The notes under the pieces: model-generated
Database searches by the model: none
What the model was told of the DNA's origin: nothing
Seen by the model: the letters and a program-made list of their open reading frames with translations, nothing else
Assembly (NCBI RefSeq): GCF_040151475.1
Contig: NZ_JBDKWG010000125.1
Location: forward strand, 1 to 64,000
Length of the DNA: 64,000 nt
Direction of reading: 5' to 3'
From: CAXBNB01 sp040151475
GTDB lineage: Bacteria > Bacteroidota > Bacteroidia > Cytophagales > Cyclobacteriaceae
Position numbers and translations under genes: made by a program
Part shown: in pieces, positions 8,907-17,963 of the stretch
How the letters are laid out: each line of letters opens with the position of its first letter
Numbering within the stretch: position 1 is the stretch's first letter

Positions 8907-9983
8907 ATGAATAAAAACTACTCCACTTATACCGTAAATGATTTCCTCATTGACAGGGAGTTTCGGGATTGCGTGCTTCGCGGTAATGAAGGAGACAAAA
9001 TGATTTGGGATAGTATTATTAATAAATTCCCTGAAAAGCTTATTGAAGTAGAAGAGGCCAAAGAAATAATCATGAAAATGGAGTTTGGAGGACAGTTTGA
9101 TTTACCAGAATCTAAAAAGATCCAAATGTGGAATTTATTGAGTAAAGAATTGAAACATGGAGAGGAGTTTGAGGAAAAACATCATAAGTACCTTAACTAT
9201 AGGCCTGATCGGGAAAAATTTTGGTATGGCCATCTTATTAAGATAGCCGCATCTGTATTAATCCTATTAATTTGTGGTCTGGTCTATAATAAATCTACTC
9301 AAAAAAGCGAGAATGCAGCTCCTGAATATATTGTAAAATCAACCGAGCTGGGAGAAAAGTTAACAATTGTACTACCCGATAAATCGAGAGTGAAACTTAA
9401 TTCTGGAAGCAAGTTGGTTTATCCCAGCTATTTTGCCAATGATGTCAGAGAATTGTATCTGGAAGGAGAAGCATTTTTTGAGGTTACAGAAGACAAATCA
9501 AGACCATTTCAAATTAAGGCTGGAAATATCAAAACTACAGTACTCGGGACTTCTTTTGTACTGAAATCTGTTCCGGATCTTAATATTGCTCAGGTTGCAG
9601 TATTGACAGGAAAGGTGGGTGTGCAATCATTGAGCGAGAATAATGAATATGAAAAAGAGCATACAATAGTTCTGCCAAGCGAAATTCTTAATTATGATTC
9701 GAAGAGTGCCACTTTTAGTAAAGGAATCTATAATCCTCTTGAAGTGCTGGCTTGGAAAGATGGAATCATCTTCTTTAAAAATGACAATTTGGATAGTATT
9801 ATCGAAAAGCTGGTGAACTGGTATGGAGTTGAGGTTGAGGTAATTAACAAAGAAAAAATCAAAGTATCATACAACGGGACCTTCCAGAATAGTAGCTTGG
9901 AAAAGGTTTTGGACGGAATTAAACTTTCATCCAACTTCAATTACGAAATTGATCAAAACAAAGTGACTTTAACTGGTATTTAA
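8907..9983 (+). CDS. FecR-family anti-sigma factor
   Basis: A 358-residue inner-membrane protein: cytoplasmic N-terminal segment that should bind the sigma factor, a transmembrane helix near residues 112-125 (IAASVLILLICGLVY), then a periplasmic FecR domain (GEKLTIVLPDKSRVKLNSGS, 'ELYLEGEAFFEVTEDKSRPF', 'TTVLGTSF') and a C-terminal DUF4974-like segment (FFKNDNLDSIIEKLVNWYGV). It should hold the upstream ECF sigma factor inactive until the STN domain of the SusC receptor touches it. It lies 152 bases after the sigma gene and 183 bases before SusC; the latter gap has imperfect hairpins but no clear terminator. Confidence 0.92.
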   Translation: MNKNYSTYTVNDFLIDREFRDCVLRGNEGDKMIWDSIINKFPEKLIEVEEAKEIIMKMEFGGQFDLPESKKIQMWNLLSKELKHGEEFEEKHHKYLNYRPDREKFWYGHLIKIAASVLILLICGLVYNKSTQKSENAAPEYIVKSTELGEKLTIVLPDKSRVKLNSGSKLVYPSYFANDVRELYLEGEAFFEVTEDKSRPFQIKAGNIKTTVLGTSFVLKSVPDLNIAQVAVLTGKVGVQSLSENNEYEKEHTIVLPSEILNYDSKSATFSKGIYNPLEVLAWKDGIIFFKNDNLDSIIEKLVNWYGVEVEVINKEKIKVSYNGTFQNSSLEKVLDGIKLSSNFNYEIDQNKVTLTGI

Positions 9984-10166
9984 CACATAAACGAAATATA
10001 TGAAAAGAAACATAACATAGAAAAAAAAGACCAGGTGACTTTAGAAGTACCCTGGCCCTAAACAGTAAGATCTAAACAAATACAAATCCCAGGTCTTGGC
10101 GGATCACTCTGATTTGTAATGTTTTCTCTTAATTAAGAAAATAATTCTCAACATAATAATAAAATT

Positions 10167-13100
10167 ATGCATTGCAATTTACCAATAAATTTGTACATAG
10201 AAAAGTTCCTTTTGATGTCGAAATATGCATTTTATGGCGTTTGCTTACAAGTCCTTTTGGGAGCCATGGTGCTTGCAAGTGACGTTCGTGCACAGCGCAA
10301 CAGCGTGAATGACATTTATCTTGAAATTGATTTGAAAAATGTAAGTTATGCTGAGGCATTTCGAAAAATCGAAAACTCGACAGACTTTCGCTTCAACTAC
10401 AATAATTTTCTTCTGAAAAAGTATAAGAAAATCACGATTCCTACCAAAGACAAGTCATTAGGAGATTTGTTGAAAGAGTTTTCAAGAGAATCCAACCTTC
10501 AATTTAAGCGGGTTAATGAAGTAATTCATGTTGTTTCCAAAAAAAAATCAGCTCCTCCGGTTACGGAAGTTTATGGTGAAACCATTGCAGATGTTGCTAT
10601 CAAAGGAAAAGTAACAGACGAAAATGGTGAAGGTTTTCCTGGTGCCAATGTATTGGTGAAAGGAACTTCAAACGGAGTAATTACTGATGTTGAAGGTAAT
10701 TACAGTATATCTGCGCCGGAAGGAAGTACATTGGTGTTTTCATTTGTAGGATACCTTAAGCAGGAAGTAGATATTACTGGACGATCTGTAGTAGATATAG
10801 TCCTGCAAGTAGATGAAACAGAACTGGATGAAGTGATAGTTACTGCCCAAGGTATCAGACGTGACAGGAAATCTTTGGGGTATGCCATTAGTCACGTGTC
10901 AAGTACACAGTTGGTAGCAGCTGGAAATCCCACCAATCCAATCCAATCTCTTTATGGTAAGGCAGCTGGTGTAAATATTCGTCAATCGGTATCTGGCCCA
11001 ACAGGAGGTATTGATATTAAAATCCGAAATGCAGCAGGGCTGGAAAGTGATGCAAAAACCCGTCCTTTATTTGTTGTTGATGGGGTTCCAATACACGATC
11101 AAGACAGTCAGTTGGGTGGTTCGGGAGATTTTGGATCTGGTATAAATGATTTGAATGCGGAAGATATTGAATCAATTGACATATTAAAAGGAGCCAAAGC
11201 ATCGGTGCTTTATGGAAGTGAGGGAGCCAATGGTGTTTTGTTAATCACTACAAAAAGTGGAAGGAATATCAAAGGAATGCAAATTGATATAACACATCAA
11301 TCATCCATTGAAAAACCAAAATCTTATATCGAATTTCAGAATAAATATGGCAATGGCAATAGTATCTATGATGTAGGAGATATGGTGACAGCCAATGATG
11401 GGATGGATTATCCTCAGGCAAATACAGGGCAATGGTTCAACTACGGACCAGAGTTTAATGCCAATGAAAAGCGTGTTTGGTGGGATGGTGTTGCCAGACC
11501 TTATGTAGCCCGACCCAATAACTATGAATTCATGTTTTCTGACGGAGCATCAAGAAGTACTACTATATCAGCCGCTGGAGGTGGTGAATTTGGCAATGCC
11601 CGGTTTGCTTATACCAACTACGAGTATGATGGTATTATTGACAATTTGAACCAACATAAAGATGTTCTTAGTTTTTCAGGGCGTTTTAAATTTTCTAAGA
11701 AATTTACTGTAGAGTACTCAAGCAACCTTTTTAATATTTCCACAAAAAACAGACCTGGAAGTTACATGAATTTTATTGTACATGGGGTATCAAGAGGTGC
11801 ACCTTTCGAAGAATTTATAGCGGATAAAGGCTATTTAGTTAATGATCCAATGGATCCAAATTATGGAAGGCGAATTTCCTGGGATGCAGCAGGATACCCC
11901 ACAGGATCTTATCCATTACAGCAATATGCCAATCAATTTTGGAGTGTAGATAATAACAGCCTGGTAGATGATAAAACGCATTTGATTACGTCTATCAGTC
12001 CACGATTGCAAGTAACAGATTATTTGACACTTACAGGGCAATTTAGTGTTGACAACACCGATATAGATTATACTACTGAAAATAATGTAACAAGAGTATA
12101 TCCTGATCTGGTTGGTGGGTATTACAGTTTCAAAAAAACCAACAATAAGGTTCAGGAATACAAGGGTTTTGCAACCTTCGACAAAATGTTGTTGAATGAT
12201 CGGCTTGATTTACAAGTGATGGGTGGTGGAATTTACAAAAACGTTTCTAGCAATGATATCTGGGTTGCTACTGCTACTAGATCTGGGTCTCCATTTCAGT
12301 ACCCTGATTGGTTTCACATGAACAACCTTGATCAATCAGATTTTCCAACTAATAAAGATAAATTATTTAATACTGGTTACGGAGAAAATGTAATATACAG
12401 TGCATTAGGTGTGGTAACAGCTACTTTTGACAATAGATATACTTTAGAGTTAAATGTACGTAAGGATTGGTCATCTACATTACCTCCCGGGAAAAATGCT
12501 TATACATACCCTGGTGTTGCATTTACCTGGGATATGACAGAAGCATTAGCAAGTAAACTTCCAAAATTAGAATTTGGAAAGATTCGTTTATCTTATGCAG
12601 ATGTTGGACGTGATGCCCCTTCGAGATATTTTGCTTACAATTCGTATAATGCAGGAAGAGTTGGTGGGAGCGATGTGCCTACAGTAACAGTGCCTTCTTC
12701 CTTATTTGATGATCAAATAGGCCCTGAGCGAAAACGCGAATTGGAAGTTGGATTTGAGTTAGATTATTTTGAAGGAAAGCGCCTGCATGTGGATGCCTCT
12801 TTTTATACCAACAATATATATGATCAGATAATGACAGTACCTCTTGCAGGTACATCAGGATTTTCATCTATTAAATTAAATGCCGGAAATGTGAAAAATT
12901 CCGGATATGAAGTGCTTATTAGAGCAACACCTGTACTCACTAATTCAATGCGTTGGAATGTAACTTTTACTACAGCCAATACTTTTTCTAAAATAGTTAA
13001 GCTTCATGATGCGATCAAAGAGAAAATTGTGAGTAGTTATAGCGGGAAGGTTTTTGTAAAAGCAGTGGAAGGAGAGCGAATTGGTGATATCCATGGGTAT

Positions 13101-13838
13101 GCTGTAAAAACAGATGATAACGGAAATAGAATCGTTAGTACTGATGGAGCGAGCTATGTACTTGATAACAAAGAAACAACTAAAATAGGGAATGTGTTTC
13201 CTGATTTTATTGGAGGTATGAGTTCAGACTTTAGTTTTAAAGGGTTTTCAGTAATGGTTGGCTTGGATTATAGTTTCGGATCTACTATGTATTCTCAAAC
13301 GAACCAATGGCTGATGGCTGGAGGTACCGGGTTGGCTTCATTGAAAAACCGTGATGAGGCTAATGGTGGACTTGCATATTATTCTGATTCAGAAGGTCAA
13401 AATATAGCAATTTCCCATAGTGCAGCTCAAGGTCCTGACGGAGAACCGGTTTATCATGACGGAATTATCTTACCGGGTGTAGTAGATGATGGCACAGGAA
13501 ACTATGTCAAAAATACCAATATCGCTTCAGTGGCTGATTATTATGGAACTTTTATCACATGGGCAGGCGAGGCTTTAAATGCACAGGATTTAAGTTTGAA
13601 AAATGATTATATCAAAGTTCGGGAATTTGCTATAAGTTATAAAGTGCCGAAAGTAGTAGTGGACAAGTTGAGACTAAGGTCTGTAGAACTTGGTGCATTC
13701 GCCAGAAACCTGTTCTATCTTCATCGAACAGTGCCGAATCTGGACGCTGAGTCCTACATTGGTACCAATCAATACTATGAAGCATCTCCTTTTCCTTCTC
13801 TGAGGTCTTATGGAGTGAAAATAAAAATGGGCATTTAA
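10167..13838 (+). CDS. SusC/RagA-like TonB-dependent outer-membrane receptor with STN domain
   Basis: A 1223-residue receptor. After a long N-terminus with signal peptide (LGAMVLASDVRAQ, about 30-43), an STN domain (about 50-125; IDLKNVSYAEAFRKIENSTD) signals to FecR. A carboxypeptidase-D-like regulatory domain (about 148-215, IKGKVTDENGEGFPGANVLV) precedes the plug (about 232-380, 'PLFVVDGVPIHDQ') and the beta-barrel to the C-terminus (SLRSYGVKIKMGI). It takes up a TonB-dependent nutrient, usually an oligosaccharide or peptide, together with the SusD lipoprotein 15 bases downstream. No glycoside hydrolase or lyase lies next to it; the upstream sulfatase is the only enzyme that hints at the ligand. 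Confidence 0.93.
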   Translation: MHCNLPINLYIEKFLLMSKYAFYGVCLQVLLGAMVLASDVRAQRNSVNDIYLEIDLKNVSYAEAFRKIENSTDFRFNYNNFLLKKYKKITIPTKDKSLGDLLKEFSRESNLQFKRVNEVIHVVSKKKSAPPVTEVYGETIADVAIKGKVTDENGEGFPGANVLVKGTSNGVITDVEGNYSISAPEGSTLVFSFVGYLKQEVDITGRSVVDIVLQVDETELDEVIVTAQGIRRDRKSLGYAISHVSSTQLVAAGNPTNPIQSLYGKAAGVNIRQSVSGPTGGIDIKIRNAAGLESDAKTRPLFVVDGVPIHDQDSQLGGSGDFGSGINDLNAEDIESIDILKGAKASVLYGSEGANGVLLITTKSGRNIKGMQIDITHQSSIEKPKSYIEFQNKYGNGNSIYDVGDMVTANDGMDYPQANTGQWFNYGPEFNANEKRVWWDGVARPYVARPNNYEFMFSDGASRSTTISAAGGGEFGNARFAYTNYEYDGIIDNLNQHKDVLSFSGRFKFSKKFTVEYSSNLFNISTKNRPGSYMNFIVHGVSRGAPFEEFIADKGYLVNDPMDPNYGRRISWDAAGYPTGSYPLQQYANQFWSVDNNSLVDDKTHLITSISPRLQVTDYLTLTGQFSVDNTDIDYTTENNVTRVYPDLVGGYYSFKKTNNKVQEYKGFATFDKMLLNDRLDLQVMGGGIYKNVSSNDIWVATATRSGSPFQYPDWFHMNNLDQSDFPTNKDKLFNTGYGENVIYSALGVVTATFDNRYTLELNVRKDWSSTLPPGKNAYTYPGVAFTWDMTEALASKLPKLEFGKIRLSYADVGRDAPSRYFAYNSYNAGRVGGSDVPTVTVPSSLFDDQIGPERKRELEVGFELDYFEGKRLHVDASFYTNNIYDQIMTVPLAGTSGFSSIKLNAGNVKNSGYEVLIRATPVLTNSMRWNVTFTTANTFSKIVKLHDAIKEKIVSSYSGKVFVKAVEGERIGDIHGYAVKTDDNGNRIVSTDGASYVLDNKETTKIGNVFPDFIGGMSSDFSFKGFSVMVGLDYSFGSTMYSQTNQWLMAGGTGLASLKNRDEANGGLAYYSDSEGQNIAISHSAAQGPDGEPVYHDGIILPGVVDDGTGNYVKNTNIASVADYYGTFITWAGEALNAQDLSLKNDYIKVREFAISYKVPKVVVDKLRLRSVELGAFARNLFYLHRTVPNLDAESYIGTNQYYEASPFPSLRSYGVKIKMGI

Positions 13839-13853
13839 TAAAAAGCAATAACC

Positions 13854-15725
13854 ATGAAAAATATAACAATAAAAACAATATATAAGCAAATAGCTTTTGG
13901 CGTGATTTTTCTATGCCTGGCTGTTGTTGGTTGTCAGGATAAATTGGAAGAATTGCATGTAGATCCTTCAGTATTTTCTCCAGATGAGAATGTGCTGATA
14001 CCCGGAATGTTTTCTGGAATGATGCAGCAGGGCAAAACATTTAAAATGGATTATGCAGAATACTGGAATCATGGTAATTTCAGTGGTGTTTTGACCTATT
14101 TACAATATCAGATGAGGGCTTATAGAACGGCTTATGGTTATCTTAAAAGTGAATCTGATGTGTTGGCCAATGCTGTTACTGATTCAAATTCAAGTTATTA
14201 CAACAGTGCGCAATCATTCAAGGAATTACCAACTATGGAAGTAATTCTTGGAAAGCTGGAAGGAGAAGCCAGAATAGACGCAGAAGTGTATATTCCACTA
14301 GCTAGAATTGCATATATCTATCGCTTTCATAGAGCTGTTGATCTTTTTGATGATGTTCCATATACCGAGACATTAAAGGCACTTGAAGGTAATTTTTATC
14401 CTAAAATAGAAAGCGGACTGGATGTTTATAGAGCTATGATAGCTGATTTAAAAGAATATGCTGAAACAATTCCTTCTCTTTATAGTGCCATGACTGATGA
14501 CGGTAAGTCCACTTTTGCAACACAGGACATTGTTTTCCAGGGAAATATTGATAAATGGGTTGAGTTAGCAACTTCTCTTCGCCTGCGTTTTGCAGTTCGG
14601 ATTCAGGCTGCTGATGAGACACTTTCGAAAAGTACGATAGCAGAGGTGCTTAGTAGTGGCAACTTGCCAAACGAAGATTTAATGATCCCTGCCCAGCCCT
14701 GGGTTTCTAACGATAGAGGGCACTGGAAACTAGGATACTCTGAGCGTGATTATGCGGGATTTGTAACGCCATTTATGTGGATGCAGTTGGATAGAGATGG
14801 AAACCATAAATATGATGCGGGTATAGACGATCCAAGATTAGGTGTTTACATGATGCCAAACAGGGATGGACTTTACATGACTCCATCAATGAATTGTGAT
14901 ATTGGACAAAAAATATTTGACAAAATCAATGGTGAAAACGGTGGAGCACCTGCAGGAGGAGCGTACGTTGCTTACAATTATTTTAATGGTAATCTGGATG
15001 ATTATTTGTACTACAATTCCTATTCGTTGTGGAATCCTGCCACTCTGGTTAGAGTAATAGATGACTTTCCTGCATTTACCTATGCTGAAGTGAAGTTTTT
15101 ATTAGCTGAAGCGTACCTCAATGGCCTTGCATCAGGTGATGCCGCTGCGGAAGTAGAAGCCGGAGTGTTAAGCTCTATTAATTATTGGTATAAAATTAAT
15201 GAGGGATGTACCTGGTCAGAGTTGGATAATTTCGATGCTAAAAATGCAACTAAAACGGCGATGTTGCAACCTGTAAGGAACGATGGAGACATCTCTGCCT
15301 ATGCAGCTAAAATCGCTGGTGAATATGCCAGTGCAAGTGATAAAATGGAAGTGATTCATACTCAAAAATGGATGAATTTCCTATATCATAATCCGTATGA
15401 AGCCTGGACAGAGGTAAGAAGAACCCGTTATCCTAAACTTGCAACCGGATATTTTGGATCGACATCCATGGAACCACATTTGGAACGATATCCATACCCC
15501 GGGTCATTGTCTTCCAGCAATCCGGATGCATATTCAGAGGTTGTTGGTAAAGATAATTTTACTACTCCAATTTTTTGGGTAGCAGATACTGATAAGAGTA
15601 AAAAATATCGTGGTGAATATGACCAAACGGTTTATACAAAGTATCCCGGTATTCCTGAAACGTATAAGGGGGGTGTAGATGATCCTGACTATCAGGAAGC
15701 ATTGCCAAGCCCTTTACCGGATTAA
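13854..15725 (+). CDS. SusD/RagB-like nutrient-binding outer-membrane lipoprotein
   Basis: A 623-residue lipoprotein with a lipobox ending at Cys27 (LAVVGC) and the helical TPR-like fold of the SusD-like 2 type. Family blocks include 'YIYRFHRAVDLFDDVPYTE', 'WVELATSLRLRFAVRI', 'FTYAEVKFLLAEAYLNG' and 'NPYEAWTEVRRTRYPKL'. It forms the lid of the SusC channel and captures the ligand at the cell surface. It starts 15 bases after SusC and is followed by a strong hairpin terminator at 15752-15790, so it is the last gene of the sigma-FecR-SusC-SusD unit. Confidence 0.93.
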   Translation: MKNITIKTIYKQIAFGVIFLCLAVVGCQDKLEELHVDPSVFSPDENVLIPGMFSGMMQQGKTFKMDYAEYWNHGNFSGVLTYLQYQMRAYRTAYGYLKSESDVLANAVTDSNSSYYNSAQSFKELPTMEVILGKLEGEARIDAEVYIPLARIAYIYRFHRAVDLFDDVPYTETLKALEGNFYPKIESGLDVYRAMIADLKEYAETIPSLYSAMTDDGKSTFATQDIVFQGNIDKWVELATSLRLRFAVRIQAADETLSKSTIAEVLSSGNLPNEDLMIPAQPWVSNDRGHWKLGYSERDYAGFVTPFMWMQLDRDGNHKYDAGIDDPRLGVYMMPNRDGLYMTPSMNCDIGQKIFDKINGENGGAPAGGAYVAYNYFNGNLDDYLYYNSYSLWNPATLVRVIDDFPAFTYAEVKFLLAEAYLNGLASGDAAAEVEAGVLSSINYWYKINEGCTWSELDNFDAKNATKTAMLQPVRNDGDISAYAAKIAGEYASASDKMEVIHTQKWMNFLYHNPYEAWTEVRRTRYPKLATGYFGSTSMEPHLERYPYPGSLSSSNPDAYSEVVGKDNFTTPIFWVADTDKSKKYRGEYDQTVYTKYPGIPETYKGGVDDPDYQEALPSPLPD

Positions 15726-15751
15726 ACATTAAAATCGAGTATTAACTTTTT

Positions 15752-15790
15752 AAAGAGGCGGCCTCAAAAATAAAGAGGCCGTCTCTTTTT
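15752..15790 (+). terminator. Rho-independent terminator after SusD
   Basis: AAGAGGCGGCCTC pairs with GAGGCCGTCTCTT across a short A-rich loop (one G-U pair), followed by a run of T. It closes the SusCD unit. The opposite strand also forms the stem but has only a short T tract, so its use for the convergent thioesterase gene is uncertain. Confidence 0.85.
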
Positions 15791-15817
15791 TTTAGTTAGA
15801 ACATAATGGAGTGCTTT

Positions 15818-16384
15818 TTACATTTCATTCATCATCTCAATCACACACCTTTCATTCTTGAGTTTTTCGATCTCATCTGATAAAGAAAATCCTATTTTGC
15901 TGTCAACATAGTCATTTCGAAACTCAAAATTTTTCTTCTTTCTGGTAATGGCAGAAGCATAACGCCTTACTTCTATGGGGCTCTCCAGTTTGAGTTTGGG
16001 TACTTGGATCAAGTTGTCGTTTTCATCTTTTGCTACCATGGTGAAGTAGCTGGTGTTGGTGTGTTTTACGATTCCTTCTTTTACATTTTCTGCTTCTACC
16101 CGAATACCGACCACCATAGATGACCTGCCTACATAGTTCACGGCAGCTTTTAATGAAACTAAATCTCCTACTTCCACAGGTTGGAGAAAATTGACATTGT
16201 CAACAGAAACCGTTACACAGTATGCGCCGCTGTGCTTGGTTGCTGCTGCATACGCTACTTTATCCATAAGAGACAGTAAGATTCCTCCGTGTATTTTTCC
16301 TCCAAAATTGGCATACGAGGGAATCATTAATTCTACAATAGTCACCATGGACTGGCTCACTGTTCGGTAATCAAAATTTTTCAT
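15818..16384 (-). CDS. Acyl-CoA thioesterase (hotdog fold)
   Basis: A 188-residue hotdog-fold protein of the cytoplasmic acyl-CoA hydrolase type: 'YANFGGKIHGGILLSLMDKVAYAAATKHSG' carries the typical Asn/His-Gly-G and Asp of the active site helix, followed by 'VTVSVDNVNFLQPVEVGDLV'. It hydrolyses acyl-CoA to free acid and CoA. I prefer the ATG at 16384 (MKNFDYR) over one nine codons upstream, because family members begin close to this point. It is 200 bases downstream of a CoA-transferase on the same strand, which suggests related acyl-CoA metabolism without proving an operon. Confidence 0.85.
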   Translation of the reverse strand: MKNFDYRTVSQSMVTIVELMIPSYANFGGKIHGGILLSLMDKVAYAAATKHSGAYCVTVSVDNVNFLQPVEVGDLVSLKAAVNYVGRSSMVVGIRVEAENVKEGIVKHTNTSYFTMVAKDENDNLIQVPKLKLESPIEVRRYASAITRKKKNFEFRNDYVDSKIGFSLSDEIEKLKNERCVIEMMNEM

Positions 16385-16512
16385 GTTTAAGGAAAATGAA
16401 TTTGAAAACACAAGCTTAGCCAGAAAATGGCAAAAACAGTAGAAAACGTTGAGTCTTCCATGCAGTAATGTGCAATATTAACCCAACCTTTTAAATGTTT
16501 ACAAGTCGTATT

Positions 16513-16527
16513 CCCTTCCTTGGAGGG
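16513..16527. repeat. Short GC-rich palindrome in the thioesterase-CoA-transferase gap
   Basis: CCCTTCCTTGGAGGG forms a small hairpin inside an otherwise AT-rich 200-base gap. Such CCTCC/GGAGG palindromes recur between genes in some Bacteroidota genomes, so this may be a dispersed repeat unit; only one copy is in the window. Confidence 0.3.
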
Positions 16528-16611
16528 TAGGCCTTGTTGGATCAGACGGGGACAAGTTCCTTTCAAAATCGCAGCAACACCTATCCGGTTAGTATGTTTG
16601 TTTACACTATG

Positions 16612-17889
16612 CTAGACATTTCTTCCAAACCTGTCGTATGCTTGTTTTTCCAGATATTCCCGATGATTAGGATGGGAGATGTTGATTAATAACCTGGCTC
16701 TTTCCTGAAGGCTTTTTCCATATAGATTGGCTACTCCAAATTCAGTTACTATATAATGTACATTTGCCCTGGTTGATACCACTCCGGCACCTTCTTTTAA
16801 GAAAGGAACAATTTTGGTTTCTCCTTTGCGGGTAGTCGATGGCAGGGCTATAATGGGTTTCCCGCCTTCAGAATAAGATGCACCCCGGATGAAGTCAATT
16901 TGTCCGCCAACTCCGGAATACTGCCTAGAACCAATGGAATCGGCACACACCTGGCCGGTTAAGTCTATTTCAATCGCACTGTTGATGGAAGTTACTTTTG
17001 GGTTTTGCCTGATAACAGCCACATCATTTGTGTAGGCTACATCTTTCATTTGCACTCCCGGGTTTTTATCTACAAAATCATAGAGCTTTTTTGTTCCCAT
17101 CACAAAGGCTGAAACTATCATTTCAGGGTTTAATTTTTTCTTTGTACCAGTTACAATTCCTTTTTCAACAAGAGGAATTAAACCATCGGAAAACATTTCA
17201 GTATGAATGCCAAGATTTTTGTGTCCGTCTAATGATGCCAGCACAGCGTTTGGTATGGCGCCTATCCCCATTTGCAAAGTGGCTCCATCTTCTATCAGTC
17301 CGGATGCATGTTTACCTATGCGCATTTCTATTTCTGTTGCTTCAGGCATGGCAATGCAAGGCAGGTCTGAATTATGCTCCACCAGTATATCAAAATGCTT
17401 TATATGCATGAGCCCATCACCATAAGTTCTGGGCATGTTTTTATTTACCTGAGCAATCACAAGTTTGGCACATTTCACTGCCGAATATGTGGCATCTACA
17501 GATACACCCAAGGAGCAATATCCATGCCTGTCAGGGGGAGAAACCTGCACAAGAGCCACATCAAGAGGGAGAATGTTTTTTTTGAACAAAGAGGGGATTT
17601 CGCTGAGGAATACCGGAATGTAATCGGCTATTCCGGATTGGGTTGCCTTTCGCACATTTGCACCTACAAAAAAAGATTTTAGCCTGAAGCTATCTGGATA
17701 TTCCTCGTTGATATAGCTCGGATTACACTCTGTATGCAGGTGTACAATCTCTACATTTTTTAATTCGCAAGCTCTTTTGGCGAGAGCATCTATAAGTATT
17801 TGGGGAGAAGCTGCTACGCTATGTATATACACCCTGTCATTAGATTTTATATAGTTGAGTGCGTCGGTTGGAGAAAGTAGTTTGGCCAT
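16612..17889 (-). CDS. Acetyl-CoA hydrolase / 4-hydroxybutyrate CoA-transferase family protein
   Basis: A 425-residue family I CoA-transferase of the AarC/Cat type, normal in length. Family blocks: 'LVQVSPPDRHGYCSLGVSVD' at about 112-131, 'LQMGIGAIPNAVLASL' at about 206-221, 'GIHTEMFSDGLIPLVEKG' with the candidate catalytic Glu, and 'YIVTEFGVANLYGKSL' near the C-terminus. It exchanges CoA between an acyl-CoA and acetate or a similar acid, or hydrolyses acetyl-CoA; the precise acceptor cannot be read from sequence. It is transcribed alone or with the downstream thioesterase. Confidence 0.87.
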   Translation of the reverse strand: MAKLLSPTDALNYIKSNDRVYIHSVAASPQILIDALAKRACELKNVEIVHLHTECNPSYINEEYPDSFRLKSFFVGANVRKATQSGIADYIPVFLSEIPSLFKKNILPLDVALVQVSPPDRHGYCSLGVSVDATYSAVKCAKLVIAQVNKNMPRTYGDGLMHIKHFDILVEHNSDLPCIAMPEATEIEMRIGKHASGLIEDGATLQMGIGAIPNAVLASLDGHKNLGIHTEMFSDGLIPLVEKGIVTGTKKKLNPEMIVSAFVMGTKKLYDFVDKNPGVQMKDVAYTNDVAVIRQNPKVTSINSAIEIDLTGQVCADSIGSRQYSGVGGQIDFIRGASYSEGGKPIIALPSTTRKGETKIVPFLKEGAGVVSTRANVHYIVTEFGVANLYGKSLQERARLLINISHPNHREYLEKQAYDRFGRNV

Positions 17890-17963
17890 AAGTTTTTTTT
17901 AGCAAAAGTACTTTCAGATAAATTTCTTAACATGATGTGCATCATGGATTTCGGTGAAAGATT

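Noticed and set aside
13630..14040. 136-codon minus-strand frame across the SusC/SusD junction
   Set aside because: Antisense shadow of two well-supported genes; composition is not protein-like.
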